From contig NZ_JAZARE010000002.1 of NCBI RefSeq assembly GCF_036231905.1, positions 124,001 through 188,000 on the forward strand: a stretch of DNA of 64,000 bases, in the 5' to 3' direction. This document shows, in pieces, positions 51,519-59,573 of this stretch. The position numbers were made by a program, and so were the translations under genes. The stretch's first letter is position 1. Each line of letters opens with the position of its first letter. Source of the DNA: CAMLIZ01 sp036231905. GTDB taxonomy: Bacteria; Pseudomonadota; Gammaproteobacteria; Burkholderiales; Burkholderiaceae_C. Below the pieces are notes generated by a model. That model searched no databases. It was not told where the DNA came from and was given only the letters and a program-made list of their open reading frames with translations.

Positions 51519-51812
51519 ATGCACACCGACCGCAAAGACCGTGATTCCCTCGAGTACCGCGCCCATCGCCGCGTGCGCCGCAAGATGGGCTTCTTCATCC
51601 ACGCCCTGGTGTTCGTGCTGGTGAACCTGGGCCTGTATGCCCTCCACGAATTGAGCGGCGGCACCCGCGGGCATCACCTGCCCTTCTGGGGCTGGGGCCT
51701 GGGCCTGGCGATCCACGGCATCGTCACCTTCCTGAGCCTGAGCACCGACGGCCTGCGCAGCCGCCTGCTGGCCCAGGAGATGGAGACGCTGAAGCGCCGC
51801 GAAGGCTACTGA
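51519..51812 (+). CDS. 2TM-domain membrane protein
   Basis: 97 residues. A basic, charged N-terminus (EYRAHRRVRRKMGF) is followed by two membrane helices (FFIHALVFVLVNLGLYAL; WGWGLGLAIHGIVTFLSL) and a charged tail, as in PF13239 2TM proteins. These are often genetically linked to LytTR or AlgZ-type systems, and some are fused to them. AAGGAG precedes the ATG. Its stop overlaps the end of the convergent AraC-type gene by seven bases. Probably regulated by the adjacent LytTR protein. Confidence 0.88.
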   Translation: MHTDRKDRDSLEYRAHRRVRRKMGFFIHALVFVLVNLGLYALHELSGGTRGHHLPFWGWGLGLAIHGIVTFLSLSTDGLRSRLLAQEMETLKRREGY

Positions 51813-52591
51813 ACCGAAGCGGCAGGCGCAGGGGCCAAGGGTTGCTGCGCCTGCAGCCGGAGCTGGCGGGGGCTGAGCCCCGTGGCGCGACGGCACTGGC
51901 GGTGCAGCGCGCTTTGGTCGCAAAAGCCCGAATCCGCCGCTACGTGCGCCAGCGGCTGCCGTGTGTGCGTGATGGCATGCAGGGCGGCCTCCAGCCGGGT
52001 GCGGCGCACGAACTCGCCGGTGGTGCTGTGGAACACCCGCTTCATGCGCCGGTCCAGCTGGGCCGGCGACAGGCCTGCCACGTCGGCCAGCTCCTGCAGG
52101 CTGAGCTGGCGTGCGCAGTGCGCCTGGATGTGGTCCACCGCCCGAGCGAAGCCATCGTCCACCAGGCCCTCCCGCGTGAGCTCGGTCAGGTCCTTCGAGA
52201 TGCAGATCAGCCCCAGCAGGCGGCCTTCGCGGTCGACCACCGGCTGCTTCTGTGACAGGCACCAGCCGGGTCGGCGATCGTTGTAGACCGTGAGGTCCAG
52301 CCGGTCCAGCACCGGGCGGCCCGCATCAAAGAGCTGGCGGTCCTGTGCGCAATAGCGGTCCGCCATGTGGCCGGGGAAGAGCTCATGCGCGGTGCGGCCC
52401 ACCGCGTCACGCTTGTCGCGCAGGCGGCAACGCGGCACGCAGGCGCCGCTGACGGCGAGGTAGCGCCCGGTGGTGTCCTTCACCGAGAACACCACGTCGG
52501 GCAGGCGGTCGAACAAGGCCTCGACGAACAAGGTGTCGGCCAGGCTGTTGACCACGTGGGGGCGGTAGGCGCTGCGGGTCACGGCGTGCAT
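51806..52591 (-). CDS. AraC-family regulator with N-terminal PAS domain
   Basis: 261 residues. PAS-like sensor (about 20-140: LFDRLPDVVFSVKDTTGRYLAVS, LFPGHMADRYCAQDRQLFDAGRPV, QKQPVVDREGRLLGLICISKDLTEL in parts) joined to two AraC helix-turn-helix units (about 155-255: LSLQELADVAGLSPAQLDRRMKRVF and LAHVAADSGFCDQSALHRQCRRATGLSPRQLR in parts). Transcription factor responding to an unknown small ligand. ATG 52591 starts ahead of the PAS; the longer frame upstream has no family sequence. Confidence 0.88.
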   Translation of the reverse strand: MHAVTRSAYRPHVVNSLADTLFVEALFDRLPDVVFSVKDTTGRYLAVSGACVPRCRLRDKRDAVGRTAHELFPGHMADRYCAQDRQLFDAGRPVLDRLDLTVYNDRRPGWCLSQKQPVVDREGRLLGLICISKDLTELTREGLVDDGFARAVDHIQAHCARQLSLQELADVAGLSPAQLDRRMKRVFHSTTGEFVRRTRLEAALHAITHTRQPLAHVAADSGFCDQSALHRQCRRATGLSPRQLRLQAQQPLAPAPAASVQ

Positions 52592-52703
52592 GCCTTCATC
52601 GTAGACGACGATCCCGCACTGTGGCACCCTCCCCGGCCCCTGTCTTGTGCGCGCTGCATGCGCCCGGGTGGTTTGCAGCCAACCGCCACGGCACCATGAA
52701 AAC

Positions 52704-52732
52704 CGCCCGCCCCGCGGAGCGCGGGGCGGGCG
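52704..52732 (-). terminator. Rho-independent terminator of the Pro/Tyr-rich protein gene
   Basis: A perfect 12-bp GC stem (CGCCCGCCCCGC with GCGGGGCGGGCG, 5-base loop). On the minus strand it is followed by GTTTTC. It lies 24 bases after the stop of the 52756 gene. The rest of 52592-52755 holds no gene that I can see. Confidence 0.75.
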
Positions 52733-52755
52733 TGGCGGCAAAGGTCCAGCGGAGA

Positions 52756-53112
52756 TCAGTGCCCGTGGTGATGGTGGTGGCCGTGGCGCCAGCCGCCACC
52801 CACATAGACCACCGGCTGCGGGCTCACCATCACCGGCGCGGGGCGGTAGTACACCGGTGCCGGCCGCACATACACACGCCGCGGCACGTACACCGGGGCG
52901 GGCTGCGTGTAGTACACCGGCGCAGGCTGCGTGTAGTACACCGGTGCGGGCTGCACATACACCGGCTGCTGCTCCACATACACCGGCTGTGGCTGCACCA
53001 CCACGCCCGGCAGCGGCAGGCCGATGCCGATGGACACGTTCACCCGGGCATTGGCCGCCCCCGCGGCCAGCAGCCCCATCAACGCGAAAGCAAAAAGCTT
53101 GGCGTTCCTCAT
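52756..53112 (-). CDS. Exported Pro/Val/Tyr-repeat protein with His-rich tail
   Basis: 118 residues. Signal peptide (cleaved near ANA, about 22), then VNVSIGIGLPLPGVV, then about ten near-repeats of the form Q/R-P-A-P-V-Y-Y/V (QPVYVEQQPVYVQPAPVYY, RRVYVRPAPVYYRPAPV) and a tail GWRHGHHHHHGH. Small exported P-V-Y-rich proteins of this kind are widespread in Burkholderiales and unassigned; metal binding by the His tail and surface or matrix association are guesses. The repeats are coding and vary by codon, so they are not a DNA repeat array. Confidence 0.8.
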   Translation of the reverse strand: MRNAKLFAFALMGLLAAGAANARVNVSIGIGLPLPGVVVQPQPVYVEQQPVYVQPAPVYYTQPAPVYYTQPAPVYVPRRVYVRPAPVYYRPAPVMVSPQPVVYVGGGWRHGHHHHHGH

Positions 53113-53271
53113 GTTCGTTCTCCTTTCGAGGTGTACGGTTCGAACGCATCAGCCGCAGAACTGGTTCACCTGCCGACGTAACGTCCTGTGTAAAGGTTTG
53201 CGGCACCCCACGCCTAGAATGAGCCAACCCCTTGATTGGCGCGGCTTTTCAGCCCGAACGCGCTAGAAACA

Positions 53272-55107
53272 ATGTCCAACGCACCCAAAGACGACGCCGC
53301 CGTAAAACCGAGCAACTTCCTGCGCCAGGTGATAGAGCGCGACTTGGAACAAGGCACCTACGCCAGCCGCCAATGGGCCGGCAGCCCCGGTGATGCGGCG
53401 CACCACGCACAAGGCAGCCCCGACCCCGCGCGTGTGCGCCTGCGCTTCCCGCCCGAGCCCAACGGTTACCTGCACGTGGGCCATGCCAAGAGCATCTGCC
53501 TCAACTTCGGCCTGGCGGCCGACTACGGCGGCGTGTGCCACCTGCGCTTCGACGACACCAACCCGGAGAAGGAAGAGCAGGAATACGTCGACAGCATCGT
53601 CGACAGCGTGCGCTGGCTGGGCTGGAACTGGACCGCCGACTTCATGGGCGTGACCAGCAGTCACCTCTACTACGCCAGCAACTACTTCGACTTCATGTAC
53701 CGCGCCGCCGAGGCGCTGATCGAAGCCGGCCTGGCCTACGTGGACGAACAGAGCGCGGAGGACATGAAGCGCAACCGCGGCGACTTCACCACGCCCGGCA
53801 CCAACAGCCCCTTCCGCGACCGCAGCGCGGCCGAGAACCTGGCGCGCTTCCGCGAGATGCGCGACGGCAAGCACCCCGACGGCGCGATGGTGCTGCGGGC
53901 CAAGATCGACATGGCCAGCCCCAACATCAACCTGCGCGACCCGGCCATCTACCGCATCAAGCAGGCCACCCACCACAACACCGGCGACAAGTGGTGCATC
54001 TACCCGATGTACACCTACGCCCACCCGATCGAGGACGCGCTGGAGAACATCACCCACAGCGTGTGCACCCTGGAGTTCGAAGACCAGCGCCCCTTCTACG
54101 ACTGGATCCTCGAGCGGCTGGTGGACGTGGGCCTGCTCAAGCACCCGCTGCCCAAACAATACGAGTTCGCGCGGCTGAACCTCACCTACGTGATCACCAG
54201 CAAGCGTAAGCTCAAACAGCTGGTGGACGAAGGCATCGTCAATGGCTGGGACGACCCGCGCATGCCCACCATCGTCGGCATGCGCCGCCGCGGCTACACG
54301 CCCGAAGGCATCCGCCTGTTTGCCGAGCGCACAGGCGTGAGCAAGGCGGGCGGCTGGATCGACTACAGCAACCTCGAGATCGCGCTGCGCGAAGACCTGG
54401 AAGCCAAGGCCCCGCGTGCGATGGCCGTGCTGGACCCGCTGAAGCTGGTGTTGACCAACTGGGACAAGGTGATCGGTGAAGGCAAGACGGAACCCTGCAG
54501 CGCCCCCATGCACCCCAACCAGCCGGAGCTCGGCAAGCGCGAGTTCAGCCTAGGCCCCGAGATCTGGATCGAGCGCGACGACTTCATGGAGGAGCCGCTC
54601 AAGGGCTACCACCGCCTCTACCCGCCGCGCTACGACGGCCAGGGCAACAACACGCCGGGCAGCAAGGTACGCCTGAAGTACGGCTACGTGATCGAGTGCA
54701 CCGGCCTGAAGAAGAGCTTCGACGGCACGGTGACTGAAGTGCAGGCCAAGCTGGTGCCCGACACCAAGAGCGGCACGCCGGGCGCCGATGCCATCAAGGT
54801 CAAGGGCGTGATCAGCTGGGTGGGAGCGCACGATGCGGTGGAAGCCGAGGTGCGCCTGTATGACCGCCTCTTCACCGACCCGCAGCCGGACGCCGGCGGC
54901 AAGGACTTCAAGGCGGCGCTGAACCCGGCGAGCCTGAAGGTGGTGACGGCCTACGTGGAGCCCTCACTCGCCAAGGCGATGCCGGACCACAAGTTCCAGT
55001 TCGAGCGCCATGGCTACTTCGTGGCCGACTGCAAGGATCATCACCGCGTGGAAGGCAAGGCGGTGTTCAACCGGATCACGGGGTTGAAGGATTCTTGGGG
55101 GAAGTGA
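53272..55107 (+). CDS. glnS: Glutaminyl-tRNA synthetase
   Basis: 611 residues. Class I GlnRS: HIGH-type motif PPEPNGYLHVGHAKS (about 61-75), the glutamine/ATP pocket LRFDDTNPEKEEQEYVDSI, VITSKRKLKQL (KMSKS equivalent) and the two C-terminal anticodon-binding beta-barrels (SKVRLKYGYVIECTG, KFQFERHGYFVADCKDH). ATG 53272 begins MSNAPKDDAA; 12 further codons upstream are open but have no role in the fold. Single gene, with its promoter between it and the divergent Pro/Tyr-rich protein gene. Confidence 0.97.
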   Translation: MSNAPKDDAAVKPSNFLRQVIERDLEQGTYASRQWAGSPGDAAHHAQGSPDPARVRLRFPPEPNGYLHVGHAKSICLNFGLAADYGGVCHLRFDDTNPEKEEQEYVDSIVDSVRWLGWNWTADFMGVTSSHLYYASNYFDFMYRAAEALIEAGLAYVDEQSAEDMKRNRGDFTTPGTNSPFRDRSAAENLARFREMRDGKHPDGAMVLRAKIDMASPNINLRDPAIYRIKQATHHNTGDKWCIYPMYTYAHPIEDALENITHSVCTLEFEDQRPFYDWILERLVDVGLLKHPLPKQYEFARLNLTYVITSKRKLKQLVDEGIVNGWDDPRMPTIVGMRRRGYTPEGIRLFAERTGVSKAGGWIDYSNLEIALREDLEAKAPRAMAVLDPLKLVLTNWDKVIGEGKTEPCSAPMHPNQPELGKREFSLGPEIWIERDDFMEEPLKGYHRLYPPRYDGQGNNTPGSKVRLKYGYVIECTGLKKSFDGTVTEVQAKLVPDTKSGTPGADAIKVKGVISWVGAHDAVEAEVRLYDRLFTDPQPDAGGKDFKAALNPASLKVVTAYVEPSLAKAMPDHKFQFERHGYFVADCKDHHRVEGKAVFNRITGLKDSWGK

Positions 55108-55284
55108 GCGGCATTGGCAGCACTGGTGGGCGCCGTCACGCTCGCGCGAGCTGTCGACAACCAGGCCTTCGCGGATCAAATCGCAGCTGCGACCGAGTTG
55201 GCCTTGCCTGGCGAAGCCGATCGCCTTCGTTCGCGCACTGGCGGCGGCAGCTGGCGAAGAGTACGCTACCTGCAAAACTCTTAG
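55108..55284 (+). pseudogene. C-terminal remnant of a TetR/AcrR-family regulator
   Basis: In the same frame as glnS and right after its stop, 58 sense codons run to a TAG at 55282. The first part (AALVGAVTLARAVDNQAFAD) reads like the C-terminal ligand-domain end of TetR regulators of the A-L-V-G-A-x-x-L-A-R-A-V-D type. No start codon, HTH or N-terminal half is present, so this is taken as a decayed 3' fragment. The remainder (55204-55284) is not recognisable. Confidence 0.45.
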
Positions 55285-55293
55285 GAGCTCACC

Positions 55294-55488
55294 GTGACCG
55301 CTTCGCCAACCGACAAGACGCCTAAGCCGGATGCCCAGCGCGATGCCCTGCTGGACAGCGAACGCCAGGCCAACAAGGACCAGCCGCGCAACTTCAAGGA
55401 CGATGCGCTGACCGACAAGGTGGTGAAGGTCGAGCCCGATGGCACCGGTCCTTCGCCGATGGGCAGCCTGGATCCAAAGAAGAAGTGA
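55294..55488 (+). CDS. Small highly charged hypothetical protein
   Basis: 64 residues, rich in D, K, P and T with no hydrophobic core (TDKTPKPDAQRDALLDSERQ, DALTDKVVKVEPDGTGPSPM, ending KKK), so probably disordered. GTG start at 55294 with AGGAGCT eight bases upstream. It has no known family. The good ribosome site and a codon pattern with GC-rich third positions argue for a real gene in an otherwise decayed stretch. Confidence 0.6.
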   Translation: MTASPTDKTPKPDAQRDALLDSERQANKDQPRNFKDDALTDKVVKVEPDGTGPSPMGSLDPKKK

Positions 55489-55599
55489 GTGGCCAGCGGC
55501 GCCTTGCGAGGCGGATCGTAGACGCCGTCTAGGCTTCGCGCGGCACTATCGCCCGGAGATGGAGGCGGCATGCACCCAAGCCGGCTCACCGGGGCATCG

Positions 55600-55958
55600 G
55601 ATCGGGCGCGATGTAAGGCGGGCGCACGACACGGCCCCCACCTCGAGCTCATGGTCGCCAAGCCGGCGGAAGGCGACAAACCCTGGTGCGAGCAGCGCCT
55701 GCCGCTGGTGAAGGACCGCATTCGCCAGCGGCTGGGCGATCTGGCCCTTCGGCTGGGCGACGCCGACTGGCTCGATGGCGCGTTCAGCGCGGGCGACCTG
55801 ATGATGTGGCGGTGCTGCTGCGGCTGCGGCCCTCCGGCCTGCTGGACGAGTACCCGACGCTGCGCGCTTATGTCGCCCGCGGCGAAGCACGGCCCGCCTA
55901 TCGGCGCGCGTTCGATGCGCAGCTGGCGGTGTTCACTCGGAACGCATCCCCAGGGTGA
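55600..55958 (+). pseudogene. Glutathione S-transferase C-terminal remnant, frameshifted
   Basis: From about 55630 the frame starting at 55570 reads ELMVAKPAEGDKPWCEQRL and DWLDGAFSAGDLMM, the alpha-helical C-terminal half of a GST. At about 55806 it breaks, and the adjacent frame continues as VAVLLRLRPSGLLDEYPTL and ARPAYRRAFDAQLAVF to a stop at 55956-55958. One extra G after ATGATG would restore the reading. The thioredoxin-like N-terminal half is absent upstream, so the gene is truncated as well as frameshifted. The 81 bases before it show nothing recognisable. Confidence 0.75.
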
Positions 55959-56010
55959 CCAAAACGGCGCCGGCCGGCGGCACCGAGCGGGTACGGTTGG
56001 TCCAACGTCG

Positions 56011-56047
56011 CTGCAGTTCATCACGCGCTCCCTGCATGTCGTCGCAA
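56011..56047 (+). promoter_or_regulatory. Weak direct-repeat site E (LytTR-type candidate)
   Basis: TGTCGTC at 56037 equals the middle half-site of operator D. A poor partner (TTCATCACGC) lies 20 bases upstream at 56017. A -10-like GATAGT (56076-56081) follows 39 bases later and the 49-aa ORF starts at 56120, copying the geometry of sites A to D. Much weaker than those sites. Confidence 0.3.
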
Positions 56048-56119
56048 CCCGCTCGCGGGCGACGGGGCGTTGGCCGATAGTTCACTCAACGCAACACGCA
56101 ACGCCTTCAGGAGCCGACC

Positions 56120-56269
56120 ATGACCACCAGCACCTTCACCGCCCGTTTCGCTTCCTTCAGCGCCGCCTGCGCCGTCACGCTGGCCGTGTTGATGGGGGTG
56201 AGCAGCATGGCCAGCGATACGCCGGCCCAGGTGTGGATGGCCAAGGCGGCAGCGGTCAAGGCGGCCTGA
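56120..56269 (+). CDS. 49-residue hydrophobic hypothetical peptide
   Basis: Starts MTTSTFTARFASFSAACAV, followed by a hydrophobic stretch (TLAVLMGVSSMA) and a short Ala/Lys tail ending VKAA. This could be a small exported or membrane peptide. AGGAG lies eight bases before the ATG, a UUCG-loop terminator follows 25 bases after the stop, and a promoter-like element precedes it, so it has the complete outline of an independent small gene. No family recognised. Confidence 0.6.
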   Translation: MTTSTFTARFASFSAACAVTLAVLMGVSSMASDTPAQVWMAKAAAVKAA

Positions 56270-56293
56270 ACGCGAGGCACTGCCCTCACCTCG

Positions 56294-56317
56294 CAAGGGG
56301 CGCTTCGGCGCCCCTTG
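56294..56317 (+). terminator. Rho-independent terminator with TTCG loop
   Basis: A perfect 10-bp stem CAAGGGGCGC / GCGCCCCTTG closed by a TTCG tetraloop, followed by TCTTTCTTC. It ends the transcript of the 49-residue peptide gene and isolates it from the GGDEF gene. Confidence 0.88.
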
Positions 56318-56441
56318 TCTTTCTTCAAAGGTCGGCCGGCCGCCCCCAAGGGCGCCCCTCCTCCGCTTCGAAGCGCGGTTTCCATCACGGCGCACCACCC
56401 ACGCGCCTCAAGTCCGCCGCTCGGCTGCCGATGTGCGAAAC

Positions 56442-57707
56442 ATGGCGGAAGACCAGGTTCCCTTCGCCGACCACGAGGGCACGGTGCCGAGCGGTGATGT
56501 CGAGAAGAACGAGCGCCGGCGCGGCATCCTGCTGCGCAACGCGAAGCTCGTTTTTGCAGGCTACGTGCTGACTCAGCTGGCCACCCTGGCCGGGCGCCTG
56601 CTGGGCCTCTCGACGGTGCGCCACCACGAGATCTTGTGGGTCACTGGCTTCACATTGACGTCCAGTGCGCTGTTCTACGCGATCACGCGGTTCAGGAAGT
56701 CCATCTCCACCGGCTACGTCAACCTGTTCCACTTCGGCCAGTACGTGATCTGGCTGGTGGCCTACGCGGGCTGGGTTCTCACGCTGCGAGAGATCCGTGT
56801 GATGGCGCTGTTCTGCGCCATGATGCCCCTGACCTTCATGCTGTCGGACACCAAGGCAGCGAAGTCGCTCACCATTGCGCTGAGCGCCTTTGTCATCCAG
56901 ATCGTCGCCTCCTGGTACGCCATCGCGGGGCTGGGACAGCCGGGCGTGTTCAAGCTGGAGGTGTATTACGCCTTCTGCTTCGCGCCGTCCGCCCTCTTCC
57001 TCTGCTACCTGTCGGGGTTGTTTTCGCAGCAGCGAATGGAAGTCAAGGCCGCCAAGCGCAGCGCCGAGGAGAGCCGCGATGCGTTGGTGACAGAGGTTGC
57101 GAAGACCAAGCGGGCCAACGCAGAACTCGGCGAGGCCATGAAGACCATCGAGGCGATGGCGCGGGTGGATGTGTTGACGGGCCTGTTCAACCGGCGCCAT
57201 CTGATGGATGCGCTGGACATGGCCGCCAAGCGCCATGCGCGCGCCGGCCAGGCGTTCTCCATCGTCATCGTGGACATCGACCATTTCAAGCACGTCAACG
57301 ACACCTACGGCCACCTGCAGGGCGATGTGGTGCTGCGCGAGGTGGCGCTGGTGCTGCAGCGCACGCTTCGCGCCTGCGACCTCTGCGCGCGCTATGGCGG
57401 CGAGGAGTTCATGCTGCTGCTCGAACAGACGCGCGCCAAGGAGGCGCAGGTCTGCGCCGAACGCCTGCGCCAGCTTGTGGAGCAGCACAGGTTCACCGGC
57501 TTCGACCCGAAATTCTCCGTGACGATCTCGCTCGGCATCGCGGAGTTTGCGGACGCGCAGAGCATCGACCAGTGCATCGCCCGTGCGGACGCCGCGCTCT
57601 ATCGTGCCAAGCGCGCCGGCCGCGATCGGGTGGAAGTGGCGGACTTCGTCAACAGTCGGCCGGCTTCTCAGCCTGCCGAGGCTGCCGCCGCGCAGCCACG
57701 CTCGTGA
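56442..57707 (+). CDS. Membrane-bound diguanylate cyclase (GGDEF)
   Basis: 421 residues. About six N-terminal membrane helices (residues 35-195, e.g. LVFAGYVLTQLATLAGRLLG, LWVTGFTLTSSALFYAI, VIWLVAYAGWVLTL), a coiled linker (EVKAAKRSAEESRD), then a GGDEF domain with VDVLTGLFNRRHL, IVIVDIDHFKHVNDTYGHLQGD and the active-site RYGGEEF. It makes cyclic di-GMP from two GTP. No RxxD inhibitory site is evident five residues before the GGEEF motif. ATG 56442 or GTG 56433 may be the start. The end overlaps the convergent DTW gene by 59 bases. Confidence 0.9.
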   Translation: MAEDQVPFADHEGTVPSGDVEKNERRRGILLRNAKLVFAGYVLTQLATLAGRLLGLSTVRHHEILWVTGFTLTSSALFYAITRFRKSISTGYVNLFHFGQYVIWLVAYAGWVLTLREIRVMALFCAMMPLTFMLSDTKAAKSLTIALSAFVIQIVASWYAIAGLGQPGVFKLEVYYAFCFAPSALFLCYLSGLFSQQRMEVKAAKRSAEESRDALVTEVAKTKRANAELGEAMKTIEAMARVDVLTGLFNRRHLMDALDMAAKRHARAGQAFSIVIVDIDHFKHVNDTYGHLQGDVVLREVALVLQRTLRACDLCARYGGEEFMLLLEQTRAKEAQVCAERLRQLVEQHRFTGFDPKFSVTISLGIAEFADAQSIDQCIARADAALYRAKRAGRDRVEVADFVNSRPASQPAEAAAAQPRS

Positions 57708-58278
57708 CGAACTGGCCGAACGCGTCGAGCAGCGGCGCCGCGTCGAACGACGGGCCCTCCAGCATCGCCAGGGCGTGCACGGTGGCTTCCAGCGTGGACA
57801 CCTGGTCGGCTCGCCGCGCCGCGCGGATCGTGCGGTAGCGGGTGGGCGGCGGCGCGTCCAGCGACAGCCGCGGCAGTGCGGCCAAGGCCGGGTGCTCCAG
57901 CACCATGCGCAGGCTCTTGCGCCATGTCGCGTCGATCACCACCAGCCTCAGGGGCGCGTCCGCTGCTGGCATGGGGGCCGGCGGCGCGGGCGCGGCCGGC
58001 ACGTCGGGGTAGAGCAGCCGCGTCTCCCGCCCGAGGCGCTGCAGCAGCGCCTGCAGCGCTTCGGGCGCAAAGCGCTCGCCGACCACCACGTCGCAATGCG
58101 CGAGCGACAGGCGCAGCAGCGCAAGGCTGTTCTTGGCCTGGCGCTGCTCCTGCGGGTGCTGCAGCACCAGCACCTCGGTGCGGTGGTCGATGGGCCGCGC
58201 CAGCGCGCACAGGCAGGTGGCTTGCGGGCGCAGGCAGCGTGCGCAAGCGATGCGGCGAGCAGGGAGCGGAGGCGTCAC
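57649..58278 (-). CDS. DTW-domain tRNA-uridine aminocarboxypropyltransferase (TapT-like)
   Basis: 209 residues. Zinc-type cysteines CARCLRPQATCLC near the N-terminus, HPQEQRQAKNSLALL, and the family motif as IDATWRKSLRM (D-x-T-W). DTW proteins transfer the aminocarboxypropyl group of SAM to uridine of tRNA (acp3U47 in the TapT group). Which tRNA position is modified here cannot be told. Convergent with the GGDEF gene, sharing the last 59 bases. Confidence 0.87.
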   Translation of the reverse strand: MTPPLPARRIACARCLRPQATCLCALARPIDHRTEVLVLQHPQEQRQAKNSLALLRLSLAHCDVVVGERFAPEALQALLQRLGRETRLLYPDVPAAPAPPAPMPAADAPLRLVVIDATWRKSLRMVLEHPALAALPRLSLDAPPPTRYRTIRAARRADQVSTLEATVHALAMLEGPSFDAAPLLDAFGQFVTSVAARRQPRQAEKPADC

Positions 58279-58306
58279 GCGGGCATGGTCGCACGCGCGC
58301 GAGCCG

Positions 58307-58972
58307 TCACTGCGACCAGCGCAGGCCCACGCGCGGCTCGATGCTGTCGTCGGCGGCGCGGCGCGCGCTCACGTCCAGCGAGGCGCCGCCCGGGATGAGC
58401 CACCACCGCAGGCCCACCGCGGGCGCCAGCAGGCCGGCTTCTTCGGCGACCTGCAGGTACATCAGGTGCCGTCCCTCGGGCCGGTAGATGGCGGTGGCGG
58501 TGACGCGGCTGCGGGCGGGCAGCAGGTCGCGGCCCAGGCCGAGGTCCATGGCGAAGTCGTCCGTGAGGCGGATCGTGCCGCTGGCCGCCACCAGGTTGCG
58601 GCGTGGCTGCAGGCGGTGGTCGGCCGGGTCGGACGCGGCCGTCATGCCGAAGCGGGCCACGCCGGTGAAGTAGCTGCCTTGCAGGCTGACCTGGCGGTCC
58701 ACTTCGAGCTCCACCGCGTTGGGGCCGGTGTCGGTGGGCCGCAGGCGCGGAGTGCGCACCGCCATCGCCAGCGGGATGTCGGCGTCGCAACCCAGGCTGC
58801 GCTCCTGCCGCTCGGGGCTGGCGTCCGCAAACGGGTCGATCGGCGCGCACGCCGGCACGGGCCGGAAGGCCGCGGCAGGCAGCAGCGGCTTTTCCGCACC
58901 GGCCACGGCATGGCAGGCGCAGAGCAGCGCGGCCACCAAAGCGGCGCCGCGAACCGGGCGGATCGGGAACAT
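58307..58972 (-). CDS. Exported hypothetical protein, possible small outer-membrane barrel
   Basis: 221 residues. Signal peptide (VRGAALVAALLCACHAVAGA, ends about 26), a Cys-containing linker (PVPACAPIDPFADASPERQERSLGCD, in part) and then alternating strands ending in VGLRWSQ (e.g. VSLQGSYFTGVARFGM, VGLRWWLIPGG). The pattern suggests eight or so beta strands of an envelope protein. No family recognised. The ATG at 58972 starts the signal peptide; the longer frame upstream is not coherent. Next to the DTW gene with a 28-base gap. Confidence 0.65.
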   Translation of the reverse strand: MFPIRPVRGAALVAALLCACHAVAGAEKPLLPAAAFRPVPACAPIDPFADASPERQERSLGCDADIPLAMAVRTPRLRPTDTGPNAVELEVDRQVSLQGSYFTGVARFGMTAASDPADHRLQPRRNLVAASGTIRLTDDFAMDLGLGRDLLPARSRVTATAIYRPEGRHLMYLQVAEEAGLLAPAVGLRWWLIPGGASLDVSARRAADDSIEPRVGLRWSQ

Positions 58973-59081
58973 GGCCGCGATGATGCCAGCGGCAGCCGGC
59001 GGCGGAGCAGGCCGTAACCAAGAAGAAACCGGCGCCCGGGTGAGGCGGCTGCCTGCGAGGGCCCCTGCGATCAACCCGTAG

Positions 59082-59573
59082 TCATTCCAGGTCACCCTCG
59101 ACGAACGGATGCTCCGCTTCGTACTCGGCGCGGGTCTTGCGGCGGTGGTCGCCCGCAAGATGGAGTGACGCCATGGCACGGTCCACGTAGATTTCCGACC
59201 GAAGCGGCCACCCGCGGGCGGCGTCAAAAAGGCCGGGCATCAGTTCGTAAGCCTTGGCCTCGCCACGCTCGTCCACATCGTTGAACCACAGGTGCGAGCC
59301 GCAGCGTGGGCAGAAGGCGCGCTCGGCAAAGTCGGAGGAGCGGTAGCGCGTGACCTCGCCGGTCACGGTCACCGTGGAGACCTCGGCCGTAAAACACACG
59401 AACAACCCGCCCGTCCAGCGCTGGCACATCCGGCAGTGGCAGGCGCCGACGCGCGGATCGTGCTCGCCGGCCACCGTGATCGTCACGGCCTTGCAAAGGC
59501 AGTGGCCGGTGAGTGCAGATGTGGCAACGCGGGTGTCGGGCGAGGGCTGCTGGCCGGCGGGGGTGGGCTGCAT
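59082..59573 (-). CDS. GFA/CENP-V-family zinc protein
   Basis: 163 residues. Zinc ligands CLCKAV, CHCRMCQRW and FCPRCGSHLWF in the order and spacing of the GFA (glutathione-dependent formaldehyde-activating enzyme) fold. Most family members have unknown substrates, so formaldehyde metabolism is not implied. The ATG at 59573 begins MQPTPAG; an upstream frame to 59696 is open without family sequence. Divergent from the giant kinase gene; the 196 bases between hold both promoters and nothing else that I can identify. Confidence 0.88.
   Translation of the reverse strand: MQPTPAGQQPSPDTRVATSALTGHCLCKAVTITVAGEHDPRVGACHCRMCQRWTGGLFVCFTAEVSTVTVTGEVTRYRSSDFAERAFCPRCGSHLWFNDVDERGEAKAYELMPGLFDAARGWPLRSEIYVDRAMASLHLAGDHRRKTRAEYEAEHPFVEGDLE

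Noticed and set aside
52850..52990. Short repeated units (about 20 bases, TGCGTGTAGTACACCGG-like) that could suggest a CRISPR or tandem array
   Set aside because: They are codon-level repeats of the P-A-P-V-Y-Y motif inside a coding gene, of uneven length and without spacers.
57649..57707. Overlap of the GGDEF and DTW genes as a sign of a wrong frame
   Set aside because: Both frames carry family motifs up to near their ends; a 59-base tail-to-tail overlap is acceptable.
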